Positions 16,342 through 26,013 of a stretch of 64,000 bases of DNA are shown here, piece after piece (within the stretch, counting starts at the first letter, position 1; each line of letters begins with the position of its first letter). Position numbers and translations under genes: made by a program. The stretch comes from Polynucleobacter sp. MWH-Berg-3C6. Its GTDB lineage: Bacteria > Pseudomonadota > Gammaproteobacteria > Burkholderiales > Burkholderiaceae. Under the pieces are notes generated by a model. The model was not told where the DNA came from and did no database searches. It saw only the letters and a program-made list of their open reading frames with translations. The DNA is taken from assembly GCF_018881855.1 (NCBI RefSeq), contig NZ_JACVPN010000001.1:310001-374000 (forward strand), written 5' to 3'.

Positions 16342-17118
16342 TTATTTCTCTACGAATGCGCGTTCAAAGACGTAGTCACCCATTTGGCCAAGGCTCGGGG
16401 ATACTTTGAAGCCTTTGGCGTCGAGCATCTCTGAAGTTTCTTTCAGCATTGAGGGGCTGCCACAAATCATGGCGCGATCTACCGCAGGATCCAGGGGTGG
16501 TAAGCCAATATCTTGGAATAGTTGGCCAGATTCAATTGCTGTGGTCAAGCGACCGGTATGTTTGAATGCTTCACGAGTGACGGTTGGGTAGTAGATCAAT
16601 TTTTCGCGGATAAGCTCGCCAAGATACTCATCTTGAGTAAGTTCATTTTTTATGTAGTCACCATAGGCAAGTTCGCTAACTAAACGCACGCCATGAATTA
16701 AAACTACTTTCTCAAATTTCTCATAAGTTTCTGGGTCACGGATGATGCTCATAAATGGAGCTAGACCAGTACCAGTGCTAAATAAGTAGAGATGTTTACC
16801 TGGGTTTAAGTCATCCAAGACCAAGGTGCCAACAGACTTTTCGCTAACCAGGATGGGGTCGCCAACCTGAATTTTTTGGAGACGGGATGTCAATGGACCA
16901 TCTTGTACTTTAATGCTCAAAAATTCCAAATGCTCTTCGTAGTTGGGGCTAGCAACACTATAGGCGCGCACCAATGGCTTGCCATCAACCTCAAGGCCGA
17001 TCATGAGGAAATGGCCGCTACGAAAGCGCAAACCTTTATTGCGGGTAGTAGTGAAGCTAAAAAGAGTGTCGTTCCAGTGATGAACGGTGAGAACAGTTTC
17101 GGTGTGATATGCAGCCAT
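16342..17118 (-). CDS. fpr: Ferredoxin/flavodoxin-NADP reductase
   Basis: FAD enzyme exchanging electrons between NADPH and ferredoxin or flavodoxin. The 258 residues include the FAD-binding RAYSVASP (51-58), the nucleotide-binding STGTGLAPFMS (114-124), an ICGSPSML segment and a C-terminal FVEK typical of bacterial subclass II reductases. It is transcribed alone or with the small gene downstream. It may supply reducing power for Fe-S assembly and oxidative stress defence; no regulator is adjacent. Confidence 0.95.
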   Translation of the reverse strand: MAAYHTETVLTVHHWNDTLFSFTTTRNKGLRFRSGHFLMIGLEVDGKPLVRAYSVASPNYEEHLEFLSIKVQDGPLTSRLQKIQVGDPILVSEKSVGTLVLDDLNPGKHLYLFSTGTGLAPFMSIIRDPETYEKFEKVVLIHGVRLVSELAYGDYIKNELTQDEYLGELIREKLIYYPTVTREAFKHTGRLTTAIESGQLFQDIGLPPLDPAVDRAMICGSPSMLKETSEMLDAKGFKVSPSLGQMGDYVFERAFVEK

Positions 17119-17369
17119 AAATGCTTGTAAATTAAAGACTAAGTTTTAAAGAATGATTAATTATCCCATTCTCAGGGGCCTAAATTCGCGCTTATTAGCC
17201 TGTAAATAGGACTAAATAGTGATATGTACCCAATTTTTAGCAATAAGAGCCGTTTATTAGAGGGGGTCAGCCTTATACCTAAAAGTAGTTAAGGTATGAA
17301 AAGTACTTCTTTTACAAATATAAACCATACCCATAAGATCTTCCTTACTCAAGAGATTAAGGACCTTTT
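17119..17369. other. Intergenic region between fpr and the small membrane protein
   Basis: A 251-base divergent gap without a recognisable gene. It contains a short inverted repeat ATACCT-N11-AGGTAT at 17275-17297 that might be a regulator site, and an AAGGA ribosome site before 17370. Nothing else is supported. Confidence 0.3.
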
Positions 17370-17642
17370 ATGACGCACTTTCAGAACAATTCGCGAATCA
17401 TCGGTAAAGCCTCATTGTTTGCTACAGCACAAGTGATCGCTGGGCTTGCTTTACTTGCCTTATCGACACATCTTGCTTTGCAAAGCGATACTTATCTTGA
17501 GGTTCTAAATCAGAGTGGCCTTAACCAATATCATGCGTTTGCACTATTGGTTTGCTTCAGTTTCTTTGCTGGAATTTTGTTAATTGCTCAACAAGTGCTA
17601 AAGCATGATCTCCAAGACTTTGAAAAACTATCGTCTTATTAG
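17370..17642 (+). CDS. Small membrane protein, 90 residues, unknown function
   Basis: A short protein with two probable membrane helices (about residues 14-36 and 54-75) joined by a loop, and a charged C-terminal tail (KHDLQDFEKLSS). An AAGGA ribosome site sits at the right distance before ATG 17370, and a strong terminator follows, so it is a genuine monocistronic gene. No motif reveals its function. Confidence 0.7.
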   Translation: MTHFQNNSRIIGKASLFATAQVIAGLALLALSTHLALQSDTYLEVLNQSGLNQYHAFALLVCFSFFAGILLIAQQVLKHDLQDFEKLSSY

Positions 17643-17662
17643 GCATCAATTTCTGGCGAATA

Positions 17663-17686
17663 AAAAGGCACCCTAGGGTGCCTTTT
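17663..17686. terminator. Bidirectional terminator between the small membrane gene and lysS
   Basis: A fully palindromic 24-base element (AAAAGGCACCCT followed by AGGGTGCCTTTT) flanked by A and T runs. It sits between converging genes and can act in both directions. Confidence 0.92.
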
Positions 17687-17727
17687 GCTTTGTCCTCAAT
17701 ACTAACCTGAGGATTTTTAGAGCTTCA

Positions 17728-19269
17728 TTACTCTTCTTCGCGTCTCAGGTGCGGGAAGAGAATGACATCACGAATGTTTGGTGCATCTGTCAGTAACATC
17801 ACCAAGCGATCAATACCGATACCGCAACCACCGGTTGGAGGCATGCCGTATTCAAGGGCGCGGATGAAGTCATGGTCAAAGTACATTGCTTCTTCGTCAC
17901 CAGCTTCTTTTTGCTCTACTTGTTTGCGGAAGCGATTGGCTTGATCTTCAGCGTCATTCAGTTCTGAGAAGCCATTGGCGATTTCCCGACCAGTAATAAA
18001 GAGTTCAAAACGTTCAGTAATGCCTGGACGGGTATCAGATTCTCTAGCGAGGGGGCTCACTTCGATTGGGTAATCAATAATGTAAGTTGGTTCCCAGAGA
18101 TGCTCTTCAGCAACCAATTCAAACAGAGCTAATTGCAAAGCGCCAATGCCAGCATTTTTTAATGTTGGGGCATCGGGATTCTCACCACCTTTTTTCAGTT
18201 CAGTCCGAATGAAGGTCGCATCTTCTAATTGAGCAGCTTCATAGCTCTTACCGGATTGACCGCAATACTTGAGGATCGCTTCAGTAATTGTGAGGCGCTG
18301 GAACGGCTTACTCAAATCTAACTCACGACCTTGATGAGTCAATACTGCTGTACCTTGAGCGTCCATTGCTGCTGCACGAATCAAGCCTTCAGTAAAGTCC
18401 ATCAGCCAACGGTAATCCGTATACGCCGCGTAGAACTCCATCATAGTAAATTCTGGGTTGTGACGTGGACTGACACCTTCATTGCGGAAGTTACGATTGA
18501 TTTCAAAAACGCGCTCAAATCCACCAACTACCAATCTCTTGAGGTAGAGCTCGGGAGCAATACGCAAGAACATTTGCATATCGAGAGCATTGTGGTGCGT
18601 AATAAAGGGTTTAGCTGCAGCGCCACCAGGAATCGGGTGGAGCATCGGTGTTTCCACTTCCATAAAGTCGGCATCAAGCATATGGCGACGCAGTGAGGCA
18701 ATCGCATTGCTACGCGCTTTAAACGTATTACGACTTTCTGGATTAACAATGAGGTCTACATAACGCTGGCGATATTTGGTCTCCAGATCAGAGAGTCCAT
18801 GAAATTTATCTGGCAAAGGACGTAAAGACTTGCTCAACAAACGCAAGTTGCTACATTCAACAGAAAGCTCTCCTTTATTGGTCTTAAAGAGGTTTCCTTC
18901 GGCGGAGATAAAGTCACCCATATCCCAATGCTTAAAGGCGCCATGGGTATCAGCACCGCTGAGTTCATCGCTGATATAAAACTGAATCTGACCGCTGCGA
19001 TCCTGAATGGTTGCGAAACTTGCCTTGCCCATCACGCGCTTGAGGACCATACGACCAGCTACCTTGACATGAACTTTCTTTGCAGCCAGCTCTTCTTTAG
19101 TGAGGCTATCGTAGTGAGTATGTAAATCAGCGGCTAAATGGGTAGGTACAAAATCATTCGGAAATGCAACACCCCCTTCGCGTAGCTTGGCGAGTTTTTC
19201 ACGGCGTTCCGCAATGATGTGGTTCTCATCAACCGCTTCAGTAATTGGTGGATTGGTTTTATCGTTCAT
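17728..19269 (-). CDS. lysS: Lysyl-tRNA synthetase, class II
   Basis: Charges tRNA-Lys with lysine. The 513 residues contain an N-terminal anticodon-binding OB domain ([18 protein letters not shown]) and a class II catalytic core with motif 1 around [16 protein letters not shown], motif 2 [14 protein letters not shown] and motif 3 [13 protein letters not shown]. It is 12 bases downstream of prfB, a pairing also found in E. coli. Confidence 0.98.
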   Translation of the reverse strand: MNDKTNPPITEAVDENHIIAERREKLAKLREGGVAFPNDFVPTHLAADLHTHYDSLTKEELAAKKVHVKVAGRMVLKRVMGKASFATIQDRSGQIQFYISDELSGADTHGAFKHWDMGDFISAEGNLFKTNKGELSVECSNLRLLSKSLRPLPDKFHGLSDLETKYRQRYVDLIVNPESRNTFKARSNAIASLRRHMLDADFMEVETPMLHPIPGGAAAKPFITHHNALDMQMFLRIAPELYLKRLVVGGFERVFEINRNFRNEGVSPRHNPEFTMMEFYAAYTDYRWLMDFTEGLIRAAAMDAQGTAVLTHQGRELDLSKPFQRLTITEAILKYCGQSGKSYEAAQLEDATFIRTELKKGGENPDAPTLKNAGIGALQLALFELVAEEHLWEPTYIIDYPIEVSPLARESDTRPGITERFELFITGREIANGFSELNDAEDQANRFRKQVEQKEAGDEEAMYFDHDFIRALEYGMPPTGGCGIGIDRLVMLLTDAPNIRDVILFPHLRREEE

Positions 19270-19281
19270 ATTCGTCGTTAA

Positions 19282-20386
19282 TTAAACGCCTTGCTTCAGG
19301 CTGGCTTCAATAAAGGCATCAAGATCTCCATCCAAAACTTTTTGAGTGTTGGAGATCTCAACGTTAGTACGTAAATCTTTAATGCGGCTTTGATCCAAAA
19401 CATAAGAGCGGATCTGGTGACCCCAGCCCACATCGGTTTTGCTTGCCTCTAACTTATCTTGTTCCGCACGACGCTTTTGCATCTCATGTTCGTATAAACG
19501 TGACTTCAGCATCGTCATTGCTTCTGCACGGTTGCGGTGTTGGCTACGATCGTTCTGGCACTGCACCACGATACCAGTTGGAATATGCGTGAGGCGTACC
19601 GCAGAGTCTGTTTTATTAATATGCTGACCACCCGCACCGGAAGCGCGGTAAGTGTCTGTGCGAATATCGGCAGGATTCACTTCAATCTCAATAGAGTCAT
19701 CAATCTCTGGGTAGACATAGATGGATGCAAAGGAAGTGTGGCGACCATTGGAAGAGTCAAAAGGTGACTTACGTACTAAGCGATGTACGCCAGTTTCGGA
19801 ACGAAGGTGACCGTAGGCATACTCACCATCCACTTTAATCGTTGCGCTCTTAATGCCGGCAACGTCACCATCAGATTCTTCCAGAATTTCTGTTTTGTAG
19901 CCTTTGCGTTCGCAATACTTGAGATATTGACGATAGAGCATGCTTGCCCAGTCGCATGCCTCGGTACCACCTGCGCCTGCTTGAATATCAATGAAGCAAT
20001 TACATGAGTCCATCTCGTTGTGGAACATGCGGCGGAACTCTAGATCACCGATGATCTTGCTGTAATTCTCAACATCTTGCTCAATAGCAGCAATCGTGTC
20101 GAAATCATCCTCTTCTTTGGCCATGTCAAACAGCTCAAGAGCGCTGGTAATGTTGGTGTTTAAATCTGTGAGAGTGGCAACTACGCCATCGAGCAATTTT
20201 TTTTCTTTGCCCAGCGCTTGCGCTTTCTTTTGGTCATCCCAAATTGTGGGATCTTCCAGGATCGAGTTAACTTCAGTAAGGCGACGTGACTTTACTTCGA
20301 AGTCAAAGATACCCCCGAAGAGCTTGCTCACGGGTGAGCAGATCGGACAAGGTATTTGAAATAGTGTTTAGTTGTTCAGCTTCCAT
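19282..20386 (-). CDS. prfB: Peptide chain release factor 2, with programmed +1 frameshift
   Basis: Releases peptides at UGA and UAA. The gene starts at ATG 20386 and reads 27 codons to an in-frame TGA (20305-20303). The stop is preceded by CTT and by a GGGGG stretch (GGGGGTATCTTTGAC), the classic slippery site with internal Shine-Dalgarno. A +1 shift at CTT continues in the frame that runs to 19282, giving a protein of about 367 residues. The SPF stop-codon-recognition tripeptide and the GGQ catalytic loop are intact. Low RF2 lets the ribosome shift, so the protein controls its own synthesis. A continuous frame beginning with GTG at 20331 is only a by-product. Confidence 0.97.
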
Positions 20387-20420
20387 TCCCCAATTATAAG
20401 GGGGTTATTGCACTTGACCT

Positions 20421-22169
20421 TTAGGTCCCGGCGCTCTCGTCATGCGCCTCAATCATCAACTGGACACGAGCTTGTCCTTGATAGCGGTCGGTGACCAGCC
20501 GGTAGGCCAATTTGGCTTGGGCTGGGAGGCTTTGGGTACGATTGAACCAAACCGCTGTGATCGGTTTATTGCCTGGCGCTGAGCCAGTTGGACGCAGCAT
20601 TAAGCGCAGGTGTTTTTCTTTCATGAGACTTTGCTGGGAAACCTCAAACTCCCCATAAAAGACAGGTTGAGGAAAGCCTTGGCCCCAGATTTCTTCGGCA
20701 AGCAGGTCGCCGATTTCGGGGGTGAATTCTGAGGGCTGTAGAGACCCATCGTGAGGGTGTCGGCGCTCCAAGATTTCATCATTTAATAAGCTATTTACAA
20801 CCTCCTGAAAGCAGGCATCAAACTTTTCAAAGTCACCCTTGCGAATCGTTAAACCAGCTGCCATCGCATGGCCACCAAACTTGAGGATGAGTCCAGGCTC
20901 GCGTTTGGATACTAAATCTAGAGCATCCCTTAAATGAAAGCCCGTCAATGATCTACCGGATCCACGCAACTCTTCTCCAGTGTTGCCATCAGGAGCAAAA
21001 ACAATAGCTGGACGATTAAAGCGTTCCTTCAGGCGTGAGGCTACGATTCCGACGACACCTTGGTGCCACTCCGGATTCCAAAGACAGATGCTGGTACGTT
21101 GTGCCATCGTCCCGGCCAGTTGATCTTCTGCAAGGTGCGCGAGAGCTGCTTCTTGCATGCCGGTTTCAATCACACGACGTTCGCGATTGATGCGATCAAG
21201 TTCTTGTGCAAGCCTCATTGCTTCATCTGTACTATCGGTTAGCAGTAGACGAATGCCTAGAGTCATATCGGCTAAGCGCCCAGCGGCATTGAGGCGCGGG
21301 CCAATAGCAAAGCCTAAGTCAAAGGTATTCGCTTTACGGGGATCTCGTCCTGCCGCTTGAAACAAAGCTTGCATTCCGGGTTGAGAGATGCCAGCACGAA
21401 TACGTTTTAAACCATTAGAAATAAGTACGCGATTATTGCGATCAAGTTGCGCTACATCGGCAACAGTACCTAGGGCAACAAGATCTAAGAGGTTCTCTAA
21501 TTTAGGTTGTGTCTCATTCGTAAATTTTCCACGATTACGCAACTCTGCACGTAGCGCTACTAATAGATAAAACATCACACCAACCCCAGCAAGTGCTTTA
21601 CTTGGAAAAGTGCATCCAGGCTGATTGGGATTAACAATGGCAGTTGCTTTGGGAAGTTGATCGCCAGGCAAATGGTGATCAGTAACAATGACCTCCATAC
21701 CAAGTTCGCGGGCACGATCTACTCCAGCTTCACTTGCGATACCGTTATCAACCGTAATGAGATATTTGGGTTTAGGGTTTTGTGCGGCGGCAAGCTCAAC
21801 TACTTCAGGCGTGAGTCCATAGCCCATCGTGAAGCGATTAGGCACCAGAAACTGAATGGGGGTCTCTGAGCCGCCCAACATACGCAAGCCCCGCAGGCCA
21901 ACAGCACAAGCAGTAGCACCATCGCAGTCGTAGTCTGCAACGATAAGCATAGATTCTTTTCTCTCGAGAATGTCTGCCAGCAGGGAGGCCGTGCTGATGC
22001 AATTTTTGAGTTCGGTTGGCGAGAGTAATTGTTTTAAGTCGAGCGAAAGTTCTTCAGGAGATTCGAGGCCTCGTGCTGCATACAGTCTCGCAAGCAAAGG
22101 ATGCAGACCACTTTGCTGTAACCAGGTGGCGGTGCGCTCAGAAAAAGGGCGTTGAGAAAAGAGACTCAT
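20421..22169 (-). CDS. recJ: Single-strand DNA exonuclease RecJ
   Basis: 5'-3' single-strand-specific exonuclease in recombination and mismatch repair. The 582 residues carry the DHH-superfamily metal motifs VADYDCDG (77-84), a DNG segment at 141-143 and DHH at 164-166, then a DHHA1-type GGHAMAAG segment and a C-terminal OB-type domain. ATG 22169 overlaps the previous gene stop (ATGA), so it is coupled to the RpfE-like gene. Confidence 0.97.
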   Translation of the reverse strand: MSLFSQRPFSERTATWLQQSGLHPLLARLYAARGLESPEELSLDLKQLLSPTELKNCISTASLLADILERKESMLIVADYDCDGATACAVGLRGLRMLGGSETPIQFLVPNRFTMGYGLTPEVVELAAAQNPKPKYLITVDNGIASEAGVDRARELGMEVIVTDHHLPGDQLPKATAIVNPNQPGCTFPSKALAGVGVMFYLLVALRAELRNRGKFTNETQPKLENLLDLVALGTVADVAQLDRNNRVLISNGLKRIRAGISQPGMQALFQAAGRDPRKANTFDLGFAIGPRLNAAGRLADMTLGIRLLLTDSTDEAMRLAQELDRINRERRVIETGMQEAALAHLAEDQLAGTMAQRTSICLWNPEWHQGVVGIVASRLKERFNRPAIVFAPDGNTGEELRGSGRSLTGFHLRDALDLVSKREPGLILKFGGHAMAAGLTIRKGDFEKFDACFQEVVNSLLNDEILERRHPHDGSLQPSEFTPEIGDLLAEEIWGQGFPQPVFYGEFEVSQQSLMKEKHLRLMLRPTGSAPGNKPITAVWFNRTQSLPAQAKLAYRLVTDRYQGQARVQLMIEAHDESAGT

Positions 22170-23152
22170 GAGGAAATGATTTCTTTCCAGGTGAGTAGCT
22201 GTACTTTCTTCCAGAAAGCCCAGGTTTTTTTAGACAGATCTTTAGCTTTGTAGAGGCGTTCGCGAGTTTTGCCTTTAGGAAAGTCAATGATGAGAACTTC
22301 ATCTAATTCTTGATCGTTCAATGCCGCACTTAATGTTGGCCATGCCGATTCAGGATTATCTAGCCATGCAAAAGATCCTGCCAATTCTTGGGTGTTTAGT
22401 TCCTCTGAATGAGAAATGTTGTATAGCCTTCCTAACCCGGCCAGCAAAGGATGCGAGCCATAAAAATGATTGGATTGTTGAATCACTTTTGGTGCCTGTA
22501 CATCACTCAATTTGCCGATACCGCTGATCCATAAAGAGTTAATGCTCGGCATGCCACGTTGCTCTCGTGTTTCATTAACGGAGCCAATATGCCAGAGCAT
22601 CTGAATTTCATTTTGGAGTTTTCGCCAACGCTTCGCGATACCTTCTTCATGAGTGTCACGTGGCATCCACCAATCAATATTGCGACCATGTGCTTGATCA
22701 ATGCTATAGCTAGCTAGGCTTGCAAATGGGCCCGCTGCAATAAACCAGTAGTACTGTCCCTGAAACTGAATCGGGTTTTGAAAATCTTCCTCGATGTATG
22801 GCAGTGCAGTTTTTAGAAGTTCGGTAGATTCAGTTTGTGTCAGATCGATCTGGTTTTGTCCCATCAAAATAAGGTGGTCACGTGTCGCGTGCAGATGGAC
22901 GGGCTGAAGGCAAGCGATGACTTCTGATGGGTTAACTGCTTGTGATGTTTGGCCCAATAGTAAAACTGGGGCAAGCGGCACCAGATTTCCTAGTAAAAAA
23001 CGCTCATGGGGGAGTCCTTTTACTGGACGGTCATCTTCCTCGGAGTCAAAGGCGTCCTCGCCTGACAGCATCAGGGTAAAGCGCCGTAGATTGCTCTGTT
23101 TGGCTAGAGAGGTGGCAGAATTTGCAGTCATTCCCCTGATTTTAGGTGGCAT
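22166..23152 (-). CDS. RpfE-type regulatory / phosphoglycerate mutase-like protein of Betaproteobacteria
   Basis: A 328-residue protein (321 if started at the internal ATG 23131). It resembles the betaproteobacterial family annotated as RpfE-type regulatory protein or cofactor-independent phosphoglycerate mutase-like, which commonly adjoins recJ. Segments include RFLLGNLVPLAPVLLLGQ, the histidine-containing HATRDHLILMG, and the repeated tryptophans of PSINSLWISGIG. No membrane segment or signal peptide is seen. The biochemical role is unknown. It heads the minus-strand operon with recJ, prfB and lysS. Confidence 0.65.
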   Translation of the reverse strand: MPPKIRGMTANSATSLAKQSNLRRFTLMLSGEDAFDSEEDDRPVKGLPHERFLLGNLVPLAPVLLLGQTSQAVNPSEVIACLQPVHLHATRDHLILMGQNQIDLTQTESTELLKTALPYIEEDFQNPIQFQGQYYWFIAAGPFASLASYSIDQAHGRNIDWWMPRDTHEEGIAKRWRKLQNEIQMLWHIGSVNETREQRGMPSINSLWISGIGKLSDVQAPKVIQQSNHFYGSHPLLAGLGRLYNISHSEELNTQELAGSFAWLDNPESAWPTLSAALNDQELDEVLIIDFPKGKTRERLYKAKDLSKKTWAFWKKVQLLTWKEIISS

Positions 23153-23198
23153 TTGAGTATTCCATTCGTTTGCCCTGGTAATTCACTAAACTGTGGCT

Positions 23199-24461
23199 AT
23201 GTTGAGACTTCCTATAGAGCTAGAAATTGGCCTGCGCTACACCCGATCCAAGCGTCGCAAGACGGTGGGCAAGCGTGATGGCTTTTTATCCTTTATCTCT
23301 GGAATTTCGACCGCCGGTATTGCCTTAGGCGTTGCTTCCTTGATTGTGGTGCTTTCGGTGATGAATGGGTTCCAAAAAGAGGTTCGTGACCGCATGTTGT
23401 CCGTTCTCTCTCATGTGGAAATTACTGCACCAGAAGGGTTGGCAAACTGGGAGCCACTTGCACTTAAGGTTGCCGAGCAACCACATGTCGTAGGCGTTGC
23501 ACCGATGGTCGGCTCTCAAGGTCTACTTAGCCGTGAGAATGTCATGCGTGGCGTAGCCATTCGGGGAATCTCGCCAAGCGAAGAGGGAAAAGTTTCTGAT
23601 CTGCCAAAGCAATTTGTTGCTGGCAGCATTAATGATCTGAAGCCCGGCGGCTTTGGCGTTGCCTTAGGCGCACAACTTGCAGCACTTGTTGGCGCTCATG
23701 TGGGTGATCGCATTAATTTAATTGTTCCTGAAAGTGATTTAACGCCAGCTGGTGCAATGCCAAGGATGCGCACCCTCCAGGTGGTTGGCATTGTTGATAG
23801 TGGCCATTATGAATACGACAGCTCTTTAGCCATCATGCATTGGAAAGACGCTGCGGCTTTACTGCGCCTCAGAGATCCGTCTGGCTTGCGTGTCAAGGTG
23901 GATGATATGCAGCGTGCACCAGAAATCGCTAATCAGTTAGCCGCTGTTGTGCCGCAAGCTATGTGGGTAACCGATTGGTCTCGCTCAAATCGCAATTGGT
24001 TTGCTGCAGTTCAAACCGAAAAGAAGATGATGTTCATCATCCTGACATTGATTATTGCAGTAGCAGCATTCAATCTTGTGTCTACATTGGTGATGACTGT
24101 AAACGAGAAGCAAGCTGATATTGCAATATTGAGAACGATGGGTGCGAGCCCTGGTTTAATTCAAAGAATATTTTTAATTCAAGGTCTGGCCATTGGCATA
24201 CTCGGTTCTCTCGCTGGCGTAGGTTTGGGTTTGTTAATTGCGCTCAATATTGATGTCATCGTTCCAGCTATTGAAGCGATTTTCCGTGTCCGTTTCTTGC
24301 CCCGCGAGATTTACTTTATTAGTGAATTGCCTTCGGATGTCAGATTGAGTGACGTAGTTACAGTCGGATTAATGGCTTTTGGCTTGTCTGTACTGGCAAC
24401 TCTCTATCCAAGTCGACGTGCTGCCAAGGTTCAACCTGCGGAGGCCTTACGATATGAATGA
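23199..24461 (+). CDS. lolC: LolC/LolE-family lipoprotein-releasing permease
   Basis: Inner-membrane subunit of the ABC complex that extracts outer-membrane lipoproteins and hands them to LolA. From ATG 23199 the protein has 420 residues: an N-terminal membrane helix, a large periplasmic domain (about residues 50-270), and three C-terminal helices in the FtsX domain. GTG at 23193 is an alternative. Only one permease gene is present beside lolD, so either a homodimer forms or the partner is encoded elsewhere. Confidence 0.93.
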   Translation: MLRLPIELEIGLRYTRSKRRKTVGKRDGFLSFISGISTAGIALGVASLIVVLSVMNGFQKEVRDRMLSVLSHVEITAPEGLANWEPLALKVAEQPHVVGVAPMVGSQGLLSRENVMRGVAIRGISPSEEGKVSDLPKQFVAGSINDLKPGGFGVALGAQLAALVGAHVGDRINLIVPESDLTPAGAMPRMRTLQVVGIVDSGHYEYDSSLAIMHWKDAAALLRLRDPSGLRVKVDDMQRAPEIANQLAAVVPQAMWVTDWSRSNRNWFAAVQTEKKMMFIILTLIIAVAAFNLVSTLVMTVNEKQADIAILRTMGASPGLIQRIFLIQGLAIGILGSLAGVGLGLLIALNIDVIVPAIEAIFRVRFLPREIYFISELPSDVRLSDVVTVGLMAFGLSVLATLYPSRRAAKVQPAEALRYE

Positions 24462-25161
24462 GGCTATAGGTAATCAAGCCAATTTAGTTTTGATGGTTCG
24501 CGGTTTAGCTAAGACTTACGGTCAAGGTCCAACAGCGGTAGAGGTGCTCAAGGCAATTGACCTAGATGTCACACCCTCAGAGAAGGTTGCGATTGTGGGG
24601 TCATCTGGTTCTGGAAAGAGCACCTTATTGCATCTTTTGGGCGGTTTGGATACTCCAAGTTCGGGCTCAGTAGTTCTGGCGGGCTCTAATCTGAATCAGT
24701 TGTCTGTCAAAAAGTTAGATCAATTACGCAATCAAAGTCTTGGTTTTATTTATCAGTTCCATCATCTCTTAGATGAATTTAGCGCTGTTGAGAACGTTGC
24801 CCTGCCTTTGCGTATTCGTGGCTTAGGTAATGATGAGTCAATGGAGCGCGCTAGCAAGATGTTGAAAGCGGTTGGCTTATCTGCACGTGAATTACATACC
24901 CCAGGTGAGTTATCTGGTGGTGAGCGCCAACGCGTAGCAGTTGCAAGAGCTTTGGTGGGTAACCCTTCATGTGTCTTGGCAGATGAGCCAACCGGTAACT
25001 TAGATACTGAAACTGCAGATGGTGTTTTTGACTTGATGTTGAATATCGCTCGCGATCAGGGCACTGCATTTGTGATTGTGACCCATGATCCGGTCCGCGC
25101 CAAACGTTGTGATCGTATTTTGCATTTAGAGCGTGGAGTATTAAAGACTTTTTCACAATGA
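24454..25161 (+). CDS. lolD: LolD ATPase of the lipoprotein-releasing system
   Basis: ATP-binding subunit, 235 residues from ATG 24454, overlapping lolC by 8 bases. Walker A GSSGSGKS is at 49-56, the signature LSGGE at 153-157 and Walker B LADEP at 175-179. The [17 protein letters not shown] segment is typical of the LolD/MacB group. A longer frame opening at 24379 lies inside lolC and is not favoured. The stop overlaps tatD by ATGA. Confidence 0.95.
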   Translation: MNEAIGNQANLVLMVRGLAKTYGQGPTAVEVLKAIDLDVTPSEKVAIVGSSGSGKSTLLHLLGGLDTPSSGSVVLAGSNLNQLSVKKLDQLRNQSLGFIYQFHHLLDEFSAVENVALPLRIRGLGNDESMERASKMLKAVGLSARELHTPGELSGGERQRVAVARALVGNPSCVLADEPTGNLDTETADGVFDLMLNIARDQGTAFVIVTHDPVRAKRCDRILHLERGVLKTFSQ

Positions 25162-26009
25162 GTGCTCATCCAATGTGGATTGATACCCATTGCCATCTAG
25201 ATGCCCCAGAGTTTGCAAAGAATTTACCTGAGGTCATTCAGACTTCAGTTGACAACAATGTTCAGGCAATCTTATTGCCTGCTGTAAAAGCGGACGATTG
25301 CCAACCAGTTCGCGCACTTGCAAATCAATATAGCCAGCAGATTCCAGGCTTGGTCTATACGCTTGGGATTCATCCTCTATATACCAATCAAGCTAAGGAG
25401 GGTGATATCTCCATTCTTGAGAAAGAAATTACCCAATCCCTCTCTGATCCCAGGTTTGTTGGTATTGGTGAGATTGGCCTCGATTATTTTGTAGAAGGCT
25501 TAGATCCACACAAGCAAGAGTATTTTTTTAATGCGCAATTAGATCTAGCACAGCAGTTTAAGCTGCCAGTCATTTTGCATGTACGTCGATCACAAGACGC
25601 TATTTTGAAAGCTTTGCGTCTTCGCAAAATACCGAGCGGTATTGCACATGCCTTTAATGGCAGCTTTCAGCAGGCCGAGCAGTTTATTGAGTTGGGATTT
25701 AAGTTGGGCTTTGGCGGCGCTGCTACTTATGAGCGCGCTTTGCAAATTCGCAGACTCTTGACTGAGTTGCCTATTGATAGCATTGTCACTGAAACAGATG
25801 CGCCTGATATTCCTCCCGCATGGTTAAGGAAAGAAGGAATCGCGTTTAATGAGCCCGGCTTCTTGCCTCGGATTGCTAGGTCGCTTGCATCAATCCGCGG
25901 AATAAATGAGGCTGAGTTTTCAGCTGCAGTATGGCGCAACGCCATGCAGGTATTGCCCCGTTGGGCTGCGCTTTGTGCGGCCCCTTCAAACTCTAAACTA
26001 GCCTCTTAA
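25158..26009 (+). CDS. tatD: TatD-family metal-dependent deoxyribonuclease
   Basis: TIM-barrel metal hydrolase with 3'-5' DNase activity in characterised homologues. The 283 residues show the first metal motif [23 protein letters not shown] and the C-terminal ETDAPDIPP. It overlaps lolD by 4 bases and precedes comEC by 4 bases. YcfH/TatD paralogue distinction cannot be made from sequence alone. Confidence 0.92.
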   Translation: MSAHPMWIDTHCHLDAPEFAKNLPEVIQTSVDNNVQAILLPAVKADDCQPVRALANQYSQQIPGLVYTLGIHPLYTNQAKEGDISILEKEITQSLSDPRFVGIGEIGLDYFVEGLDPHKQEYFFNAQLDLAQQFKLPVILHVRRSQDAILKALRLRKIPSGIAHAFNGSFQQAEQFIELGFKLGFGGAATYERALQIRRLLTELPIDSIVTETDAPDIPPAWLRKEGIAFNEPGFLPRIARSLASIRGINEAEFSAAVWRNAMQVLPRWAALCAAPSNSKLAS

Positions 26010-26013
26010 TCAC

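Noticed and set aside
20303..20386. Apparent truncated or frameshifted prfB
   Set aside because: The stop is within the conserved RF2 recoding signal, so it is regulation and not a defect.
23187..23201. Third -10-N6-ATG arrangement before lolC (TAAACT)
   Set aside because: The hexamer matches only four of six bases and has no acceptable -35, so it is weaker than the two operons reported.
24379..24453. Extended N-terminus for lolD
   Set aside because: It lies wholly inside lolC; the ATG at 24454 gives the normal LolD length.
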